Part shown: positions 49,927 through 59,623 of the stretch, in pieces | How positions within the stretch are numbered: position 1 is the first letter of the stretch | How the letters are laid out: the number at the start of each line of letters is the position of its first letter | Assembly (NCBI GenBank): GCA_964244725.1 | Contig: CAXTJQ010000001.1 | Span: 372,001-436,000, forward strand | Direction: 5' to 3' | From: Kumtagia sp964244725 | GTDB lineage: Bacteria; Pseudomonadota; Alphaproteobacteria; Rhizobiales; Rhizobiaceae | Length of the DNA: 64,000 nt | The notes under the pieces: generated by a model | Database searches by the model: none | The model's input: only the letters and a program-made list of their open reading frames with translations | Told to the model about the DNA's origin: nothing | Made by a program: the position numbers and the translations under genes

Positions 49927-50884
49927 TGGCATATCCGAATTCCGCCATGACCCGGCCCGCCGCGACGTAGACGGGATAGAGGCCGATCGACGGCGAACCG
50001 GTCTTGACCAGGCGCGACAGTCCGCGAAATGGCGACGCGCCAACCAAGGCAAGGCTCCTCAGCACGACTTTCGTGCGGCCAAGGCGGGTTCCGGCGCGGC
50101 GCTTCTTTTCGACCAGAGTCGAGATGACGCCGTTGCGCAGGCTGCGCGCGCGGATCCAGTCGGCTTCGAGCCGTCGCGCCGGCACCGCCTCGCGGACGAT
50201 CGCGTCGGCTGCCCATGCGAGCCTGAAGCCACGCTGACGGGCGCGGCTGAGGAAGTCCGAATCCCCGCCGCCCATGAAGTTGAACCTCAGGTCGAGGAAA
50301 GGCCGCTCCATCGTCTCCAGCACCTTGCGCCCGATCAGCAAATTGCCGGACGAGTAGAGCGCCGGCGCCGGGCCGCTCTCGCGATAGGGCGGCGCGAAGA
50401 CGGGATGGTTTGCCCATCCGGTCGCGCCGGCGACCGCGAAGACCGGAATTTGGGGTCCGCCGACGATGTCGGCGTCGAATGCCAGCGCCGCCAGGCGCAG
50501 CGACTCGAGCCAGTCGGGATCGGCCACCTCGTCGTCGTCGATCACTGCGACGTGGCGCGCGCGGGGAAAATGCTCCAGCGCGACTTGCCAGCCGGCATTG
50601 TAGGCGCAGCAATTGCCGCGCTGATGCGCGACCATGACGATCCCCTGGAGGGAGCCCTCGCGGAACAGCGGCGCGGCCGCCTCGGCGCCCTCGCGCAAAT
50701 CGGCCTCGTTCTCGACGACGACGATCGCCACGCGGCGGCCTGTCCGCTGGGCGCCCACCGATCGCAGCGTGTCGAGCAATTGGCCCGGGCGGCGGAAGGT
50801 GGGAACCGTCACGACGACGTCGATTGCGGCGGCGTCGAGCCCCGGCGTCCCCGCGACGATCGAGATGGTAGGGTGGGCGAGCAA
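49895..50884 (-). CDS. Family 2 glycosyltransferase
   Basis: A 329-residue cytoplasmic glycosyltransferase of the GT-A fold. It opens the catalytic domain with DVVVTVPTFRRPGQLLDTL; the metal-binding acidic motif is AVIDDDEVADPDWLE, and the acceptor-side motif is FMGGGDSDFLSRA. Donor and acceptor sugars cannot be inferred. It is the first gene of a minus-strand pair with the O-antigen ligase, divergent from the plus-strand glycosyltransferase at 51051. Confidence 0.88.
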   Translation of the reverse strand: MLAHPTISIVAGTPGLDAAAIDVVVTVPTFRRPGQLLDTLRSVGAQRTGRRVAIVVVENEADLREGAEAAAPLFREGSLQGIVMVAHQRGNCCAYNAGWQVALEHFPRARHVAVIDDDEVADPDWLESLRLAALAFDADIVGGPQIPVFAVAGATGWANHPVFAPPYRESGPAPALYSSGNLLIGRKVLETMERPFLDLRFNFMGGGDSDFLSRARQRGFRLAWAADAIVREAVPARRLEADWIRARSLRNGVISTLVEKKRRAGTRLGRTKVVLRSLALVGASPFRGLSRLVKTGSPSIGLYPVYVAAGRVMAEFGYANEQYRQAEKN

Positions 50885-51050
50885 GCGGCGGTTTCCGCGT
50901 CACGAGGATGATCCGAGACTAGCCGCGCGCCATAAAGGAGTCGTTAAACGGAAGCGTAAAGGCGGTTCCATTCGACCGCCCGCAAATGCCCGCGATTGGC
51001 TTAATCATCGTTTCACGGTCCTCTGCTAGTGCTGAAGTCTGGACGGCATC

Positions 51051-52229
51051 ATGCATCTCTTGTTCGCAACATCGATTGTCCCCGACGGGCGGCTTGGGTC
51101 GGGATACGAGATCGCCAACGAGGCGATCGTCGCCGCGCTGCGCCGGCAGGGCGCGCGCGTCACGGTGCTGGGATTCACCTGGCCGGACCGTCCGCCGAGC
51201 GACCCGGAGCAGACCATCGTGCTGGGCTCCGCCGACGTGCGCACCGACCAGGCCTCCACGCTCCGGAAGCTGCGGTGGCTGATGCGCGCCATGCGCGAGG
51301 AACTGACCTTTTCCTCGGCCAAGCTTCGGATCGTCGACGAGGACGCCGTGCGCCGCGCCATCCGCGCGGCGGGGCCGATCGACGGCTATGTCCTCAACTC
51401 GGTGCAACTGGCCGGCGCGTTCGAATCCTGCTTCGCCGACAAGCCGTTCCTGTTCGTCGCGCACAATGTCGAGGCGCAGTCGGCGCTCGAGAACGCGGCG
51501 TCGAGCAAGGACCCGTTTCAGCGCTTCCTGTTCCGCCGTGAGGCGCGTCTCCTGAAGACGCTCGAGACGCGGCTCTGCGCCGCCGCCCGGTTCGTCTTCA
51601 CCCTGGCCGAAGAGGACCGCGCGGCGCTTGGCCTGCAATCGTCCGAAAAATCCGCCGCGTTGCCGCTGGTGACCCGCTCTACGATCGACGAGCCTTCGGC
51701 GTCGCTGGCGGCGCCCGCCTATGACGCCGGCCTGATCGGCACCTGGACGTGGCAGCCGAACCGGGTCGGGCTCGACTGGTTCCTCGATGAAGTCGCGCCG
51801 CATTTGCCGGCGAGCTTCACGACCCGGATCGCCGGCAGCGCGCCTGCCGGCCTGTCGTCCGGCCACCCCGGCATTTCATTCGTCGGGCGTGTGCCCTCCG
51901 CGCACGAATTCGTCATGGGTGCGTCCGTGATCCCGCTCGTCAGCCGCGGCGGCACGGGCGTCCAGCTCAAGACGATCGAGACGTTCGAATTGGGGCTGCC
52001 GTCGGTCGCGACATCGAGCGCGCTGCGCGGCATCGACCATCTGCCGGACAATTGCACGGTTGCCGACGATCCGCGCGCTTTTGCCGAGGCGCTGCGCAAG
52101 GCGGCGGCCGGCAGGCGCCGGATCGTCGACGGTCGGCAGTTTCATCTGCGCCAGCGCGCCGCGCTCGACCGCGCGCTCGGCCGGGGGCTGGAATTCCTGG
52201 AACCTGCGCGGGTCGGGATCTTCGCATGA
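51051..52229 (+). CDS. Glycosyltransferase (GT4-like, GT-B fold)
   Basis: A 392-residue glycosyltransferase. The N-terminal domain starts MHLLFATSIVPDGRLGSGYE, and the C-terminal nucleotide-sugar region includes ISFVGRVPSAHEFVMGASV and IPLVSRGGTGVQLKTIETF, a GT4/GT-B pattern. It forms a chain with the next two genes through four-base overlaps. It is part of the exopolysaccharide assembly cluster. Confidence 0.85.
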   Translation: MHLLFATSIVPDGRLGSGYEIANEAIVAALRRQGARVTVLGFTWPDRPPSDPEQTIVLGSADVRTDQASTLRKLRWLMRAMREELTFSSAKLRIVDEDAVRRAIRAAGPIDGYVLNSVQLAGAFESCFADKPFLFVAHNVEAQSALENAASSKDPFQRFLFRREARLLKTLETRLCAAARFVFTLAEEDRAALGLQSSEKSAALPLVTRSTIDEPSASLAAPAYDAGLIGTWTWQPNRVGLDWFLDEVAPHLPASFTTRIAGSAPAGLSSGHPGISFVGRVPSAHEFVMGASVIPLVSRGGTGVQLKTIETFELGLPSVATSSALRGIDHLPDNCTVADDPRAFAEALRKAAAGRRRIVDGRQFHLRQRAALDRALGRGLEFLEPARVGIFA

Positions 52230-53008
52230 CCATCCATGCCGGCTTCGCGCAGTTCGGAGTCACGCAATGGAAAGCCATCCTCGGCATCCGCGTCGCCAGC
52301 ATCGCGTGGCGCGAGGCGGCGTCGCTGCTCGATCGCCTGATCGAACAGCGCCGCTTCACCAAGGTCGGCTTCCTCAATGCCCATATCGCCAATCTCGCGG
52401 TGTCCGATCCGGGCTTCGCCGCGGTTCTCAATGATTTCCTGATCCTGCCGGACGGCGTCGGCGTCGATCTCGCCGCCCAGATTCTGTACGGTTCCCCGTT
52501 CCCCGACAACCTCAACGGCACTGACTTCATCCCGGGGTTTTTGCGCGACGGCGAGACCCATCTGACCATCGGCCTGATCGGGGCGAAACCGGACAACGTC
52601 GAAGGCGCGGTGCGCAACTTCAAGCGCCAGGCGCCGCAGCATGATTTCGTCCTGATCAATGACGGCTTCTTCACGGCGGTGGACGAACCGGCCATTCTCG
52701 AACGCATTCGCGCGATCCGCCCCGACATCCTGCTGGTGGCGATGGGCGTTCCGCGCCAGGAACTCTGGATCGCCCGCAACATGGACGAATCGCATTGCAC
52801 GCTGCCGATCGCGGTCGGCGCGCTGTTCGATTTCATGAGCGGCGCGGTTCCGCGCGCGCCGCGCCTCGTCCGGCGGCTGAAGCTGGAATGGATGTTTCGC
52901 CTGATGATCGAGCCGGTGCGGTTGTGGCGGCGCTACATCGTCGGCAATCCGCTGTTCATCGGCCGCGTTCTGCGCGCGCGCTTTTCCACAGTAAGGCCGC
53001 TGCCGTGA
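52226..53008 (+). CDS. WecG/TagA/CpsF-family glycosyltransferase
   Basis: A 260-residue transferase of family GT26, which adds N-acetylmannosaminuronic acid or a related sugar to a lipid-linked intermediate. Signatures: FLNAHIANLAVSDPGF, ILPDGVGVDLAAQIL, NGTDFIPGFLRDGE, VAMGVPRQELWIARN and GALFDFMSGAVPRAP. The basic C-terminus with LKLEWMFRLMIEPVRLWRRY is the membrane-association part. ATGA overlap with the previous gene. Confidence 0.92.
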   Translation: MTIHAGFAQFGVTQWKAILGIRVASIAWREAASLLDRLIEQRRFTKVGFLNAHIANLAVSDPGFAAVLNDFLILPDGVGVDLAAQILYGSPFPDNLNGTDFIPGFLRDGETHLTIGLIGAKPDNVEGAVRNFKRQAPQHDFVLINDGFFTAVDEPAILERIRAIRPDILLVAMGVPRQELWIARNMDESHCTLPIAVGALFDFMSGAVPRAPRLVRRLKLEWMFRLMIEPVRLWRRYIVGNPLFIGRVLRARFSTVRPLP

Positions 53009-53937
53009 ACTTTCGGCCGGACCCCGCGACGCTGACGCCGTCCGGCAGGGCGTCGCATGCGTCGTCCGCGGGCGCGGTTCTGATCACCGCGAGCTATGCG
53101 CCCGACCTCGACCGTTGCCGCCTGCTGTGCGAGACCGCAGATCGCCATGTCGCCGGCCTGGCGCACCACTACATCCTCGTCGAGGGACGCGACGTCGCGC
53201 TTTTCCGGCAGCTCGAATCCGGCCGCCGCACGGTGGTCGACGAACGCGACCTGCTGCCCGCCTGGCTGCGCGCGTTCGACGACCCGACAAGCCTGTTCAA
53301 GCGCCGGATATGGCTGAGCTTGCGCACGCAGCCGCTACGCGGCTGGCACGTCCAGCAGCTCCGCCGCATCGCCGTCGCATCCCACCTGTCCCAGGACACG
53401 CTGGTCTTCTGCGATTCCGATGTGGCGTTCCTCAAGCCGATCGATCTTGCCTGCTTCCGCCGCGATGGACTGACGCGCCTGTTTCGGCGCGACCATGCGC
53501 TTCTGGCCAATGACCTGGCGGGACACCGCGTCTGGGCCGGCAACGCCGCGCGCAGTCTCGGCCTGGCGTCGGCGCAGGGCGATCACCATGATTACATCAC
53601 GACGCTGATCGCATGGGACCGCGAAACGACGCTGGCGATGCGCCGCCGGATCGAGGATGTCGCCGGCCGCCATTGGGTCGCCGCGCTCGGCGGGGCGCGA
53701 CGGTTCTCCGAATGCCTGCTCTACGGCCGTTTTGTCGACGAAATCGCCATGGGACGCCGGCATTTTCACGACGCCGGCGAGTTGTGCAAGGTGTTCTGGG
53801 ACGGCGCGCCGATGACCGACGATGAATTCCGCGCCTTCGTCGCCGGCATGACCCCCGATCAGGTGGCCATCGGCATGCAGTCCTTCATCGGGACCGACAT
53901 CGCCCGCATCCGAAGGCTGGTGCTGGAAAGCGCGTGA
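53005..53937 (+). CDS. DUF6492-type putative glycosyltransferase
   Basis: A 310-residue protein. VLITASYAPDLDRCRLLCET opens a GT-A-like fold, TLVFCDSDVAFLKPIDL provides a DxD-type motif, and CLLYGRFVDEIAMG follows. The family lacks a characterised member that I can name, but the motif and the neighbourhood point to sugar transfer. The GTG start overlaps the WecG-type gene by four bases. Confidence 0.78.
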   Translation: MNFRPDPATLTPSGRASHASSAGAVLITASYAPDLDRCRLLCETADRHVAGLAHHYILVEGRDVALFRQLESGRRTVVDERDLLPAWLRAFDDPTSLFKRRIWLSLRTQPLRGWHVQQLRRIAVASHLSQDTLVFCDSDVAFLKPIDLACFRRDGLTRLFRRDHALLANDLAGHRVWAGNAARSLGLASAQGDHHDYITTLIAWDRETTLAMRRRIEDVAGRHWVAALGGARRFSECLLYGRFVDEIAMGRRHFHDAGELCKVFWDGAPMTDDEFRAFVAGMTPDQVAIGMQSFIGTDIARIRRLVLESA

Positions 53938-53946
53938 GTCGCGCTG

Positions 53947-55239
53947 TCAGATCGGCTTCGCCGGCCTGCGCAGCGCGGTGTAGGTCAGCATCGCCGAGAC
54001 GAGGTAGAGCCCGACGAAGGCCGCGTTGAGCGACCAGATCAGGCTCGCCGCGTCGCCCGTCCTCGAAATGGCGACGATGAGCAGCACCGCTTTGGCGCCG
54101 GCCAGGAGCGCCAGATTGATCGCGCGGATCACCGTCTGTCCGCGCGCGTAGAGCAGTTCGGCGTGATATTCGACGATGTTGCGGCACCCGGGAATGAGGA
54201 TCGCCAGGCCGACCAGTCCGGCCGCCGCGGCGATGTTGTGGCCGAGCGCGTTCGGCGCGACATGCAGCACCAGCGCGAAGAAGCACAGGCCGAGCGTCGA
54301 GACCGTGAAGATTCCGGCCTCGATGCCGGCGCGCGCCTTCACGCTCTGCATGGCGGCCGGACTGCGCATGATTGTCTGCACCAGCATCATGCTGAAGGTG
54401 CGGATCGGGATAGCGGTCAGGTCGACCAGGCGCATGATGACCGCGTAGACGCCGGCCAGATTCGCCCCCCCGATCGCCAGCACCAGCAGCTTGTCGAATT
54501 CCATTTGCAGGTAGAACAGGATCTCCGATCCGGCGACGGCGAGCGAATCGGTGAGACGCCGCCAGTAAAGGCGTGGCCGCAGCCGCAGCCTCTGGCGCGG
54601 GTAGAAGGCGCTGAAGGCGATGATCGCGACGAACGCGTTGGCGCCGAGGTAATACCACGTCCAGGCGGACAGCATATGGTCGCCCGCCTGCATGAAGATC
54701 AGCGCGGCGGCGGCGCGAATTGCCGTCCCGATTATGGCGAGCACGGAGGCCCGCCCGAACTTGCCCATGCCGTTGTTGACGATCATCACCGCTTCGACCG
54801 GCCGCCAGAAGATCGCTTCGGCCGCGATGACCGCGGCGAAGATCGCGAACGGAATGGAAGCGGCGAAGAACAGGGCATAGACCGCGCAGGTCGCGGCGGC
54901 CAGCACGGGCAGCGAAACGAGCGCCAGCATCAGGAAGCCGGCCGTGAAGGCGCCGATCAGGCGCGGACGAACCGTCGCGACCCGGTAGAGCGCGGAGATG
55001 AAGCCGAAGGCCAGGATGCGCGACAGCATGACGCCCGCGCCAGAGGCGGTCGCGAAGACGCCGAAATCGGCCAGCGGCAGCGCGTTGGCCAGGACCACGA
55101 AATACACGAGCGAGAAGACCAGCCGCCCGCCCGCGCCGCTGATGGCCGAAAGATAGTCGCGCACCAGTCGCCCACGCCCGGACAGCCGGGCCCCGAGCCA
55201 CGTCAGGGAGCGTTGCGCGTTTTCGGCGGAGAGAGCCAT
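53947..55239 (-). CDS. Polysaccharide flippase, Wzx/MATE-like
   Basis: A 430-residue membrane protein with about twelve transmembrane segments. The N-terminal half contains LSAISGAGGRLVFSLVYFVV and FGVFATASGAGVMLSRILAF, as in Wzx/polysaccharide exporter proteins, and FYLQMEFDKLLVLAIGGAN in the middle. It would flip lipid-linked repeat units across the inner membrane. It converges on the DUF6492 gene and diverges from the GumC-like gene. Confidence 0.87.
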   Translation of the reverse strand: MALSAENAQRSLTWLGARLSGRGRLVRDYLSAISGAGGRLVFSLVYFVVLANALPLADFGVFATASGAGVMLSRILAFGFISALYRVATVRPRLIGAFTAGFLMLALVSLPVLAAATCAVYALFFAASIPFAIFAAVIAAEAIFWRPVEAVMIVNNGMGKFGRASVLAIIGTAIRAAAALIFMQAGDHMLSAWTWYYLGANAFVAIIAFSAFYPRQRLRLRPRLYWRRLTDSLAVAGSEILFYLQMEFDKLLVLAIGGANLAGVYAVIMRLVDLTAIPIRTFSMMLVQTIMRSPAAMQSVKARAGIEAGIFTVSTLGLCFFALVLHVAPNALGHNIAAAAGLVGLAILIPGCRNIVEYHAELLYARGQTVIRAINLALLAGAKAVLLIVAISRTGDAASLIWSLNAAFVGLYLVSAMLTYTALRRPAKPI

Positions 55240-55408
55240 GGCGGGACGCTAGACGCAAACCGTTAATTCGCGGTTGGCCGGCGGCTCGCGACCGCGCCCT
55301 TTCGCGGGTCGCCATTTCGCGTCTCGTTAACCGTTTGTTTCCCAAGCCTCTTTAGGATGGCTTAACGTTCACTTGCCTTGCCGCCCCTGGTGAAAGTCCC
55401 GCGTGAGA

Positions 55409-57553
55409 ATGACCGACGTGATCAATCAACCCGACGCCAGGCAGGGATCGCTTCTTTCGCTCGGAGAGGCGCTGCGCGCCGCCCAGCCGGTGCAAGGAAA
55501 GTCGCGTCTGGCCGATGCGCTCGCCAAGGTGCGCCAGGAGCAGACGTTCGTGCGCGATATGGTGGCGGAGCGGACTGCCGCCGATTCGTCGCGCCTTTCG
55601 CGCCGGCAGGTCGGCGGGAAAGCTGATGCATCGCTCGAGCCGGCGCCGGAGGCGGCGTCGGCGGTTGAGCCCGCGCCCCCGGCCGAATCCTTGCAGGCCG
55701 ATCTCGAACCGGCGATTTCGCGGGCGCATGTCGCGACCGGGACGGACCCGCGGCTTGGGGCGGAGCCGCCATCGTCGGTCGGCGTTCCGTCCGACGATCG
55801 GTTCGCATCGCCGATGGGCTGGCGACCGTTGATCGACCCTTCGAAAGTCGTCGGCGGCGTCTCTCGATCGAAGACGCTGATCGCCGCGACGACCATCGCC
55901 GGCGCGATTCTAGGCGTGCTTGTGGCCCTGAACACGCCCAAGACCTACGAAGCCGGCGCAGAACTGCTGGCCGATCCGCGCGATCTCAACCTTGTCGACA
56001 AGGAATTGACCCAGTCGGGCATTTCCAACGAGGCGACGCTCGCCATCGTCGACAACCAGGTTCGCATCCTGACCTCCGGCGGCGTCCTGACGAAGGTCGC
56101 CGACCGTTTGAATCTGGCGCAGGATGCGGAATTCAACGGCCAGGGGACGGGCGGAGGGCTGATCGGCTCGATCAGATCGGCGTTCTTCGCGGCGGACAAG
56201 GACGCCGAGCCCGGCCGCCGTCAGGCGCTTGCGATCATGGCTTTGTCCAAGGCGCTTTCGGTAGAACGCAGCGGCAAGACCTTCATCATCGTCGTCCGCG
56301 CCACGACGCAAAGTCCCGAAAAGTCGGCATTGATCGCCAACACGATGGCCGATGTCTTCCTAGAAAGTTCCGGCGACCTGCAATCCGATGCGGCCGGCCG
56401 CGCCGCCGGCGAGCTGACCGGCAAGCTCGACGAACTGCGCAAGGGCGTCGAAACGGCCGAACGCAAGGTCGAGACGTTCAAGGCCGAGAACGACCTGATC
56501 GACGCGCAGGGACGCCTGATTACCGACGACGAGATTCTCAAGCTCAACGAACAATTGTCGATCGCGAGGGCGCGCACGCTCGAACTGAACGCCCGCGCCG
56601 TGTCGACGCGCAGCGTGAACGTCGATTCTGTGCTGAACGGTGCGATTCCGGAGGAACTCGCGTCGCCCGGCATGCAGGAACTGCGCTCGCAATATTCGAC
56701 GCTGAAGGGCGAGGCCGACCGGGTCGCCGTCAGGCTCGGGCCCAAACACCCGTCCTTCATGGCGGTCGAGGCGCAACTTGATGGCGCGCGCCAGTTGATC
56801 GATACGGAAATCCGCCGCATCGTTTCCTCCAGCCAGACCGAAATGAAGCGGGCCGTCCAGCTCGAGCAGGAACTGTCCTCGCGGCTGGCCCAGCTCAAGA
56901 TCAGGCAGGGTTCGCTCAGCAATCAGCTCGTCACGCTGCGTGAGATGGAGCGCGAGGCGACCGCCAAGCGCGCGGTCTACGAATCCTTCCTGCTGCGCGC
57001 CCGCGAAACCGGCGAGCAACAGGGCATCAACAGCGCCAACATCAGCGTCATCTCCAAGGCCTATCCGCCGCTCGAGGCGAGCGGCGCCTCGCGCAGCGCC
57101 ATCGCCATCGCCGGCACGGTTCTGGGCTTCCTGGCCGGCATCGGTCTTGGCGGCGCGCGCGGCACGTTCGACAGCCTTCGCGCGACGGCGCGCGGCGGGG
57201 AGGAGACCCGCGCCGCCCGCCCCGTGCGCCGCCGCCGCAAGGCGACGATGTTCGACAGCCCGGACGAACCGGCGACCGCCGCGCGGCCCGGCCCGACGCC
57301 CACCGCGCCGCCGCACGAACCCGAGCCGCCGGCTGCCCGGCAGGCCGCCTTTCCCGAACGCCAGGCGCATGCCCAGGCGGCGCCCACGCCGTCGAGTTCC
57401 GCCGTCATGGCGTCGTCCCCGGACCCCGCGCCGGCCGCCCCGCGGCGGGCCCCGGCGGTGTCCGAGATCGACGACATTCGGGCCGGCCTGCGCGAGTGCC
57501 GCGACGCGATCCGCGAGCTTGCCGAAAGCCGTTCGAACCGCCGCTATTTCTGA
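55409..57553 (+). CDS. GumC/Wzz-family exopolysaccharide chain-length protein
   Basis: A 714-residue inner-membrane protein. A cytoplasmic N-terminus of about 150 residues precedes TM1 (LIAATTIAGAILGVLVAL, near residue 160). A large periplasmic coiled-coil domain follows, then TM2 (AIAIAGTVLGFLAGIGLGG, near 570) and a 125-residue disordered tail rich in Pro, Ala and Arg. There is no Walker A kinase domain, so this is a GumC-like co-polymerase without a built-in BY-kinase. The tail ends RSNRRYF, leaving a near-terminal Tyr. GTG at 55403 is an alternative start. Confidence 0.87.
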   Translation: MTDVINQPDARQGSLLSLGEALRAAQPVQGKSRLADALAKVRQEQTFVRDMVAERTAADSSRLSRRQVGGKADASLEPAPEAASAVEPAPPAESLQADLEPAISRAHVATGTDPRLGAEPPSSVGVPSDDRFASPMGWRPLIDPSKVVGGVSRSKTLIAATTIAGAILGVLVALNTPKTYEAGAELLADPRDLNLVDKELTQSGISNEATLAIVDNQVRILTSGGVLTKVADRLNLAQDAEFNGQGTGGGLIGSIRSAFFAADKDAEPGRRQALAIMALSKALSVERSGKTFIIVVRATTQSPEKSALIANTMADVFLESSGDLQSDAAGRAAGELTGKLDELRKGVETAERKVETFKAENDLIDAQGRLITDDEILKLNEQLSIARARTLELNARAVSTRSVNVDSVLNGAIPEELASPGMQELRSQYSTLKGEADRVAVRLGPKHPSFMAVEAQLDGARQLIDTEIRRIVSSSQTEMKRAVQLEQELSSRLAQLKIRQGSLSNQLVTLREMEREATAKRAVYESFLLRARETGEQQGINSANISVISKAYPPLEASGASRSAIAIAGTVLGFLAGIGLGGARGTFDSLRATARGGEETRAARPVRRRRKATMFDSPDEPATAARPGPTPTAPPHEPEPPAARQAAFPERQAHAQAAPTPSSSAVMASSPDPAPAAPRRAPAVSEIDDIRAGLRECRDAIRELAESRSNRRYF

Positions 57554-57670
57554 GGCGCGCCCGCGAACGATGCGCGTCGTGGCGGATTTGCGTCATGGCG
57601 CGGCGCTCCGGCAGGATTGCTTCGATCCGTTTTGACGACTATGCCCGCAGCGTCATTCACGGAGCATGTC

Positions 57671-58570
57671 ATGGCCAGGACGATCGACGGCAAGGCCGTT
57701 GCGGAGGGCGTCGTCGCGCGCGTGAAGACCCTGGCCGTCGACCTGCTCGCCAAGACCGGCGTCAGGCCCGGGCTGGCGGTGGTCATTGTCGGCGAGGACC
57801 CGGCGAGCCAGGTCTACGTCTCGTCGAAGGCGCGCAAGGCCAAGGAATGCGGCTTCCATTCGGTCCAGCACACGCTGCCCGCCGATAAGCCGGAAGCCGA
57901 TCTCGTCGCGCTGGTGGAGGCGCTCAACGCCGATCCCGCCATCCACGGCATCCTTGTCCAGCTCCCCCTGCCGGGCCACATCGATGCCGGCCGCATCATC
58001 CAGACGATCTCGCCCGACAAGGATGTCGACGGTTTCCACTACGTCAATGTCGGCAAGCTCGGCGCCGGTGAGCTCGAGACCGCCTTCGTGCCCTGCACGC
58101 CGGCCGGCTCCATGGTGTTGATCGAAGGCGTCCGCGGCAAGGACCTCTCCGGCCTGACCGCCGTGGTCGTCGGCCGCTCCAACATCGTCGGCAAGCCGAT
58201 GGCCGCCCTCCTGCTCGCCGCCAACTGCACCGTCACCATCGCCCATAGCCGCACGAAAGACCTGCCCGCGGTGGCGCGCACCGCCGACATTCTGGTCGCC
58301 GCCGTCGGCCGGCCCGAAATGATCCGCGGCGATTGGGTCAAGCCCGGCGCAACCGTCGTCGATGTCGGCATCAACCGCGTTCCCGCGCCTGAAAGGGGCG
58401 AGGGCAAATCGGCCCTGGTCGGCGATGTCGCCTTCGCCGAAGCCGCGGAGGTTGCCGGCGCGATCACGCCCGTGCCGGGCGGCGTCGGCCCGATGACGAT
58501 CGCGCTGCTGATGGCCAACACGCTTGCGGCGGCGTATCTCGGCGCCGGCTTGCCGCGACCGAAATTCTAG
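57671..58570 (+). CDS. folD: Methylenetetrahydrofolate dehydrogenase/cyclohydrolase
   Basis: Bifunctional enzyme interconverting 5,10-methylene- and 10-formyl-tetrahydrofolate. The 299-residue product has the catalytic YVSSKARKAKECGF segment (Tyr and Lys), HGILVQLPLPGHID, DGFHYVNVGKL, the NADP-binding VVVGRSNIVGKPMAALLL and the closing PVPGGVGPMTIALLMANT. Together with formate dehydrogenase it could link C1-folate flux to formate oxidation, but that is only suggestive. The start chosen fits the family; the open frame extends 54 bases upstream. Confidence 0.96.
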   Translation: MARTIDGKAVAEGVVARVKTLAVDLLAKTGVRPGLAVVIVGEDPASQVYVSSKARKAKECGFHSVQHTLPADKPEADLVALVEALNADPAIHGILVQLPLPGHIDAGRIIQTISPDKDVDGFHYVNVGKLGAGELETAFVPCTPAGSMVLIEGVRGKDLSGLTAVVVGRSNIVGKPMAALLLAANCTVTIAHSRTKDLPAVARTADILVAAVGRPEMIRGDWVKPGATVVDVGINRVPAPERGEGKSALVGDVAFAEAAEVAGAITPVPGGVGPMTIALLMANTLAAAYLGAGLPRPKF

Positions 58571-58571
58571 A

Positions 58572-58641
58572 GAGCGAATAGCGAATAGAGAAGAGAGCTA
58601 CTCCCTACTCCTATTCGCTACTCCCTATTTCCTATTCGCTC
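58572..58641. repeat. Nested inverted repeat after folD
   Basis: AGCGAATAG occurs twice at 58573-58588 and its complement CTATTCGCT twice at 58611-58619 and 58632-58640, so alternative long hairpins can form. The loop contains repeated TACTCCCTA. It begins right after the folD stop, and no other gene fills this gap. It looks like a dispersed palindromic element or a 3' stabiliser. Confidence 0.7.
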
Positions 58642-58660
58642 CGTCATGTAAAACCCCGCC

Positions 58661-59623
58661 ATGAGCGATGATCTCCCGCCCGGCCGACAGATCGGCTTTC
58701 TCCTGGTCGACAAATTCTCGATGTTCTCGCTCGCCGCCGCGATCGACGCCTTCCGCTCGGCCAACCGCCTGCTCGGCCGCGATTTCTACGGCTGGACCAC
58801 GGTCTCGCCCGACGGCGATTCGGTCATGGCGTCGAACGGTCTGCCGCTGAAGATCGACTACAGCGTGGCCGACCTGCCGCCGGTCGAGATCCTGTTCGTC
58901 TGCGTCGGCCTGACGACCGAATTCCCCGGCAAGAGCAAGGTGCTCGGCGCGCTGCGCGGTCTTGGCCGGCGCGGCGCTGCGCTCGGCGCGTTGTCGGTCG
59001 GCTCGCACGTCCTGGCCGAGGCCGGCCAGCTCGACGGCCACCGCTGCACCATCCACTGGGAAAACCGCGCCGGCTTCATGGAGAAGTTTCCCGACATCGA
59101 CTGCACCGGCAACGTCTTCGAGATCGACCGCAAGCGCTACACCTGCGCCGGCGGCACGACCTCGATCGACCTGATGCTCGAGATCGTGCGCCGCGATTTG
59201 GGCTCCAACATCGCCAACGGCGTCGCCAACCAGTTCCAGCACGAGCGCATCCGCTCCGCCGGCGACCGCCAGCGCGTCGGCCCAGAGCGCGACCTGACCG
59301 GCAAGTCCGACAAGCTGCGCAAGATCGTCGAACTCATGGCCGACCATCTCGACGAGCCCTTCTCGGCCGTCCAGCTCGCCAAATCCGCCTCGCTCTCGGT
59401 GCGCCAGGTCGAGCGCCTGTTCCTGCGCCACCTGACGGTCACCCCCGGCCGCTACTACATGCGTCTGCGCCTGGAGCGCGCCCGCGAATTGCTGCGCCAG
59501 ACCAACATGCCGATCCTCGACGTGGCCATCGCCACCGGCTTCACCTCGCACTCCTATTTCGCGCAAAGCTACCGCCTGCAGTTCGGACGACCACCCAGCG
59601 AGGAGCGGCGGACGACGTATTGA
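58661..59623 (+). CDS. GlxA-type AraC-family regulator (DJ-1/PfpI plus HTH)
   Basis: A 320-residue transcription factor. The N-terminal 180 residues are a DJ-1/PfpI-like ligand domain (IGFLLVDKFSMFSLAAAID, then IHWENRAGFMEKFPD, then TCAGGTTSIDLMLEIV). The C-terminal 100 are an AraC double helix-turn-helix (SAVQLAKSASLSVRQVERLF, then PILDVAIATGFTSHSYFAQS). Relatives include GlxA and choline/carnitine/dimethylglycine regulators. It stands alone, so its regulon is unknown. Its stop overlaps the possible TTG start of the DUF4258 frame. Confidence 0.88.
   Translation: MSDDLPPGRQIGFLLVDKFSMFSLAAAIDAFRSANRLLGRDFYGWTTVSPDGDSVMASNGLPLKIDYSVADLPPVEILFVCVGLTTEFPGKSKVLGALRGLGRRGAALGALSVGSHVLAEAGQLDGHRCTIHWENRAGFMEKFPDIDCTGNVFEIDRKRYTCAGGTTSIDLMLEIVRRDLGSNIANGVANQFQHERIRSAGDRQRVGPERDLTGKSDKLRKIVELMADHLDEPFSAVQLAKSASLSVRQVERLFLRHLTVTPGRYYMRLRLERARELLRQTNMPILDVAIATGFTSHSYFAQSYRLQFGRPPSEERRTTY

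Noticed and set aside
55409..57553. GumC-like protein as a tyrosine kinase fusion
   Set aside because: No Walker A or Walker B motif follows the second transmembrane helix; the tail is disordered and Pro/Ala-rich.
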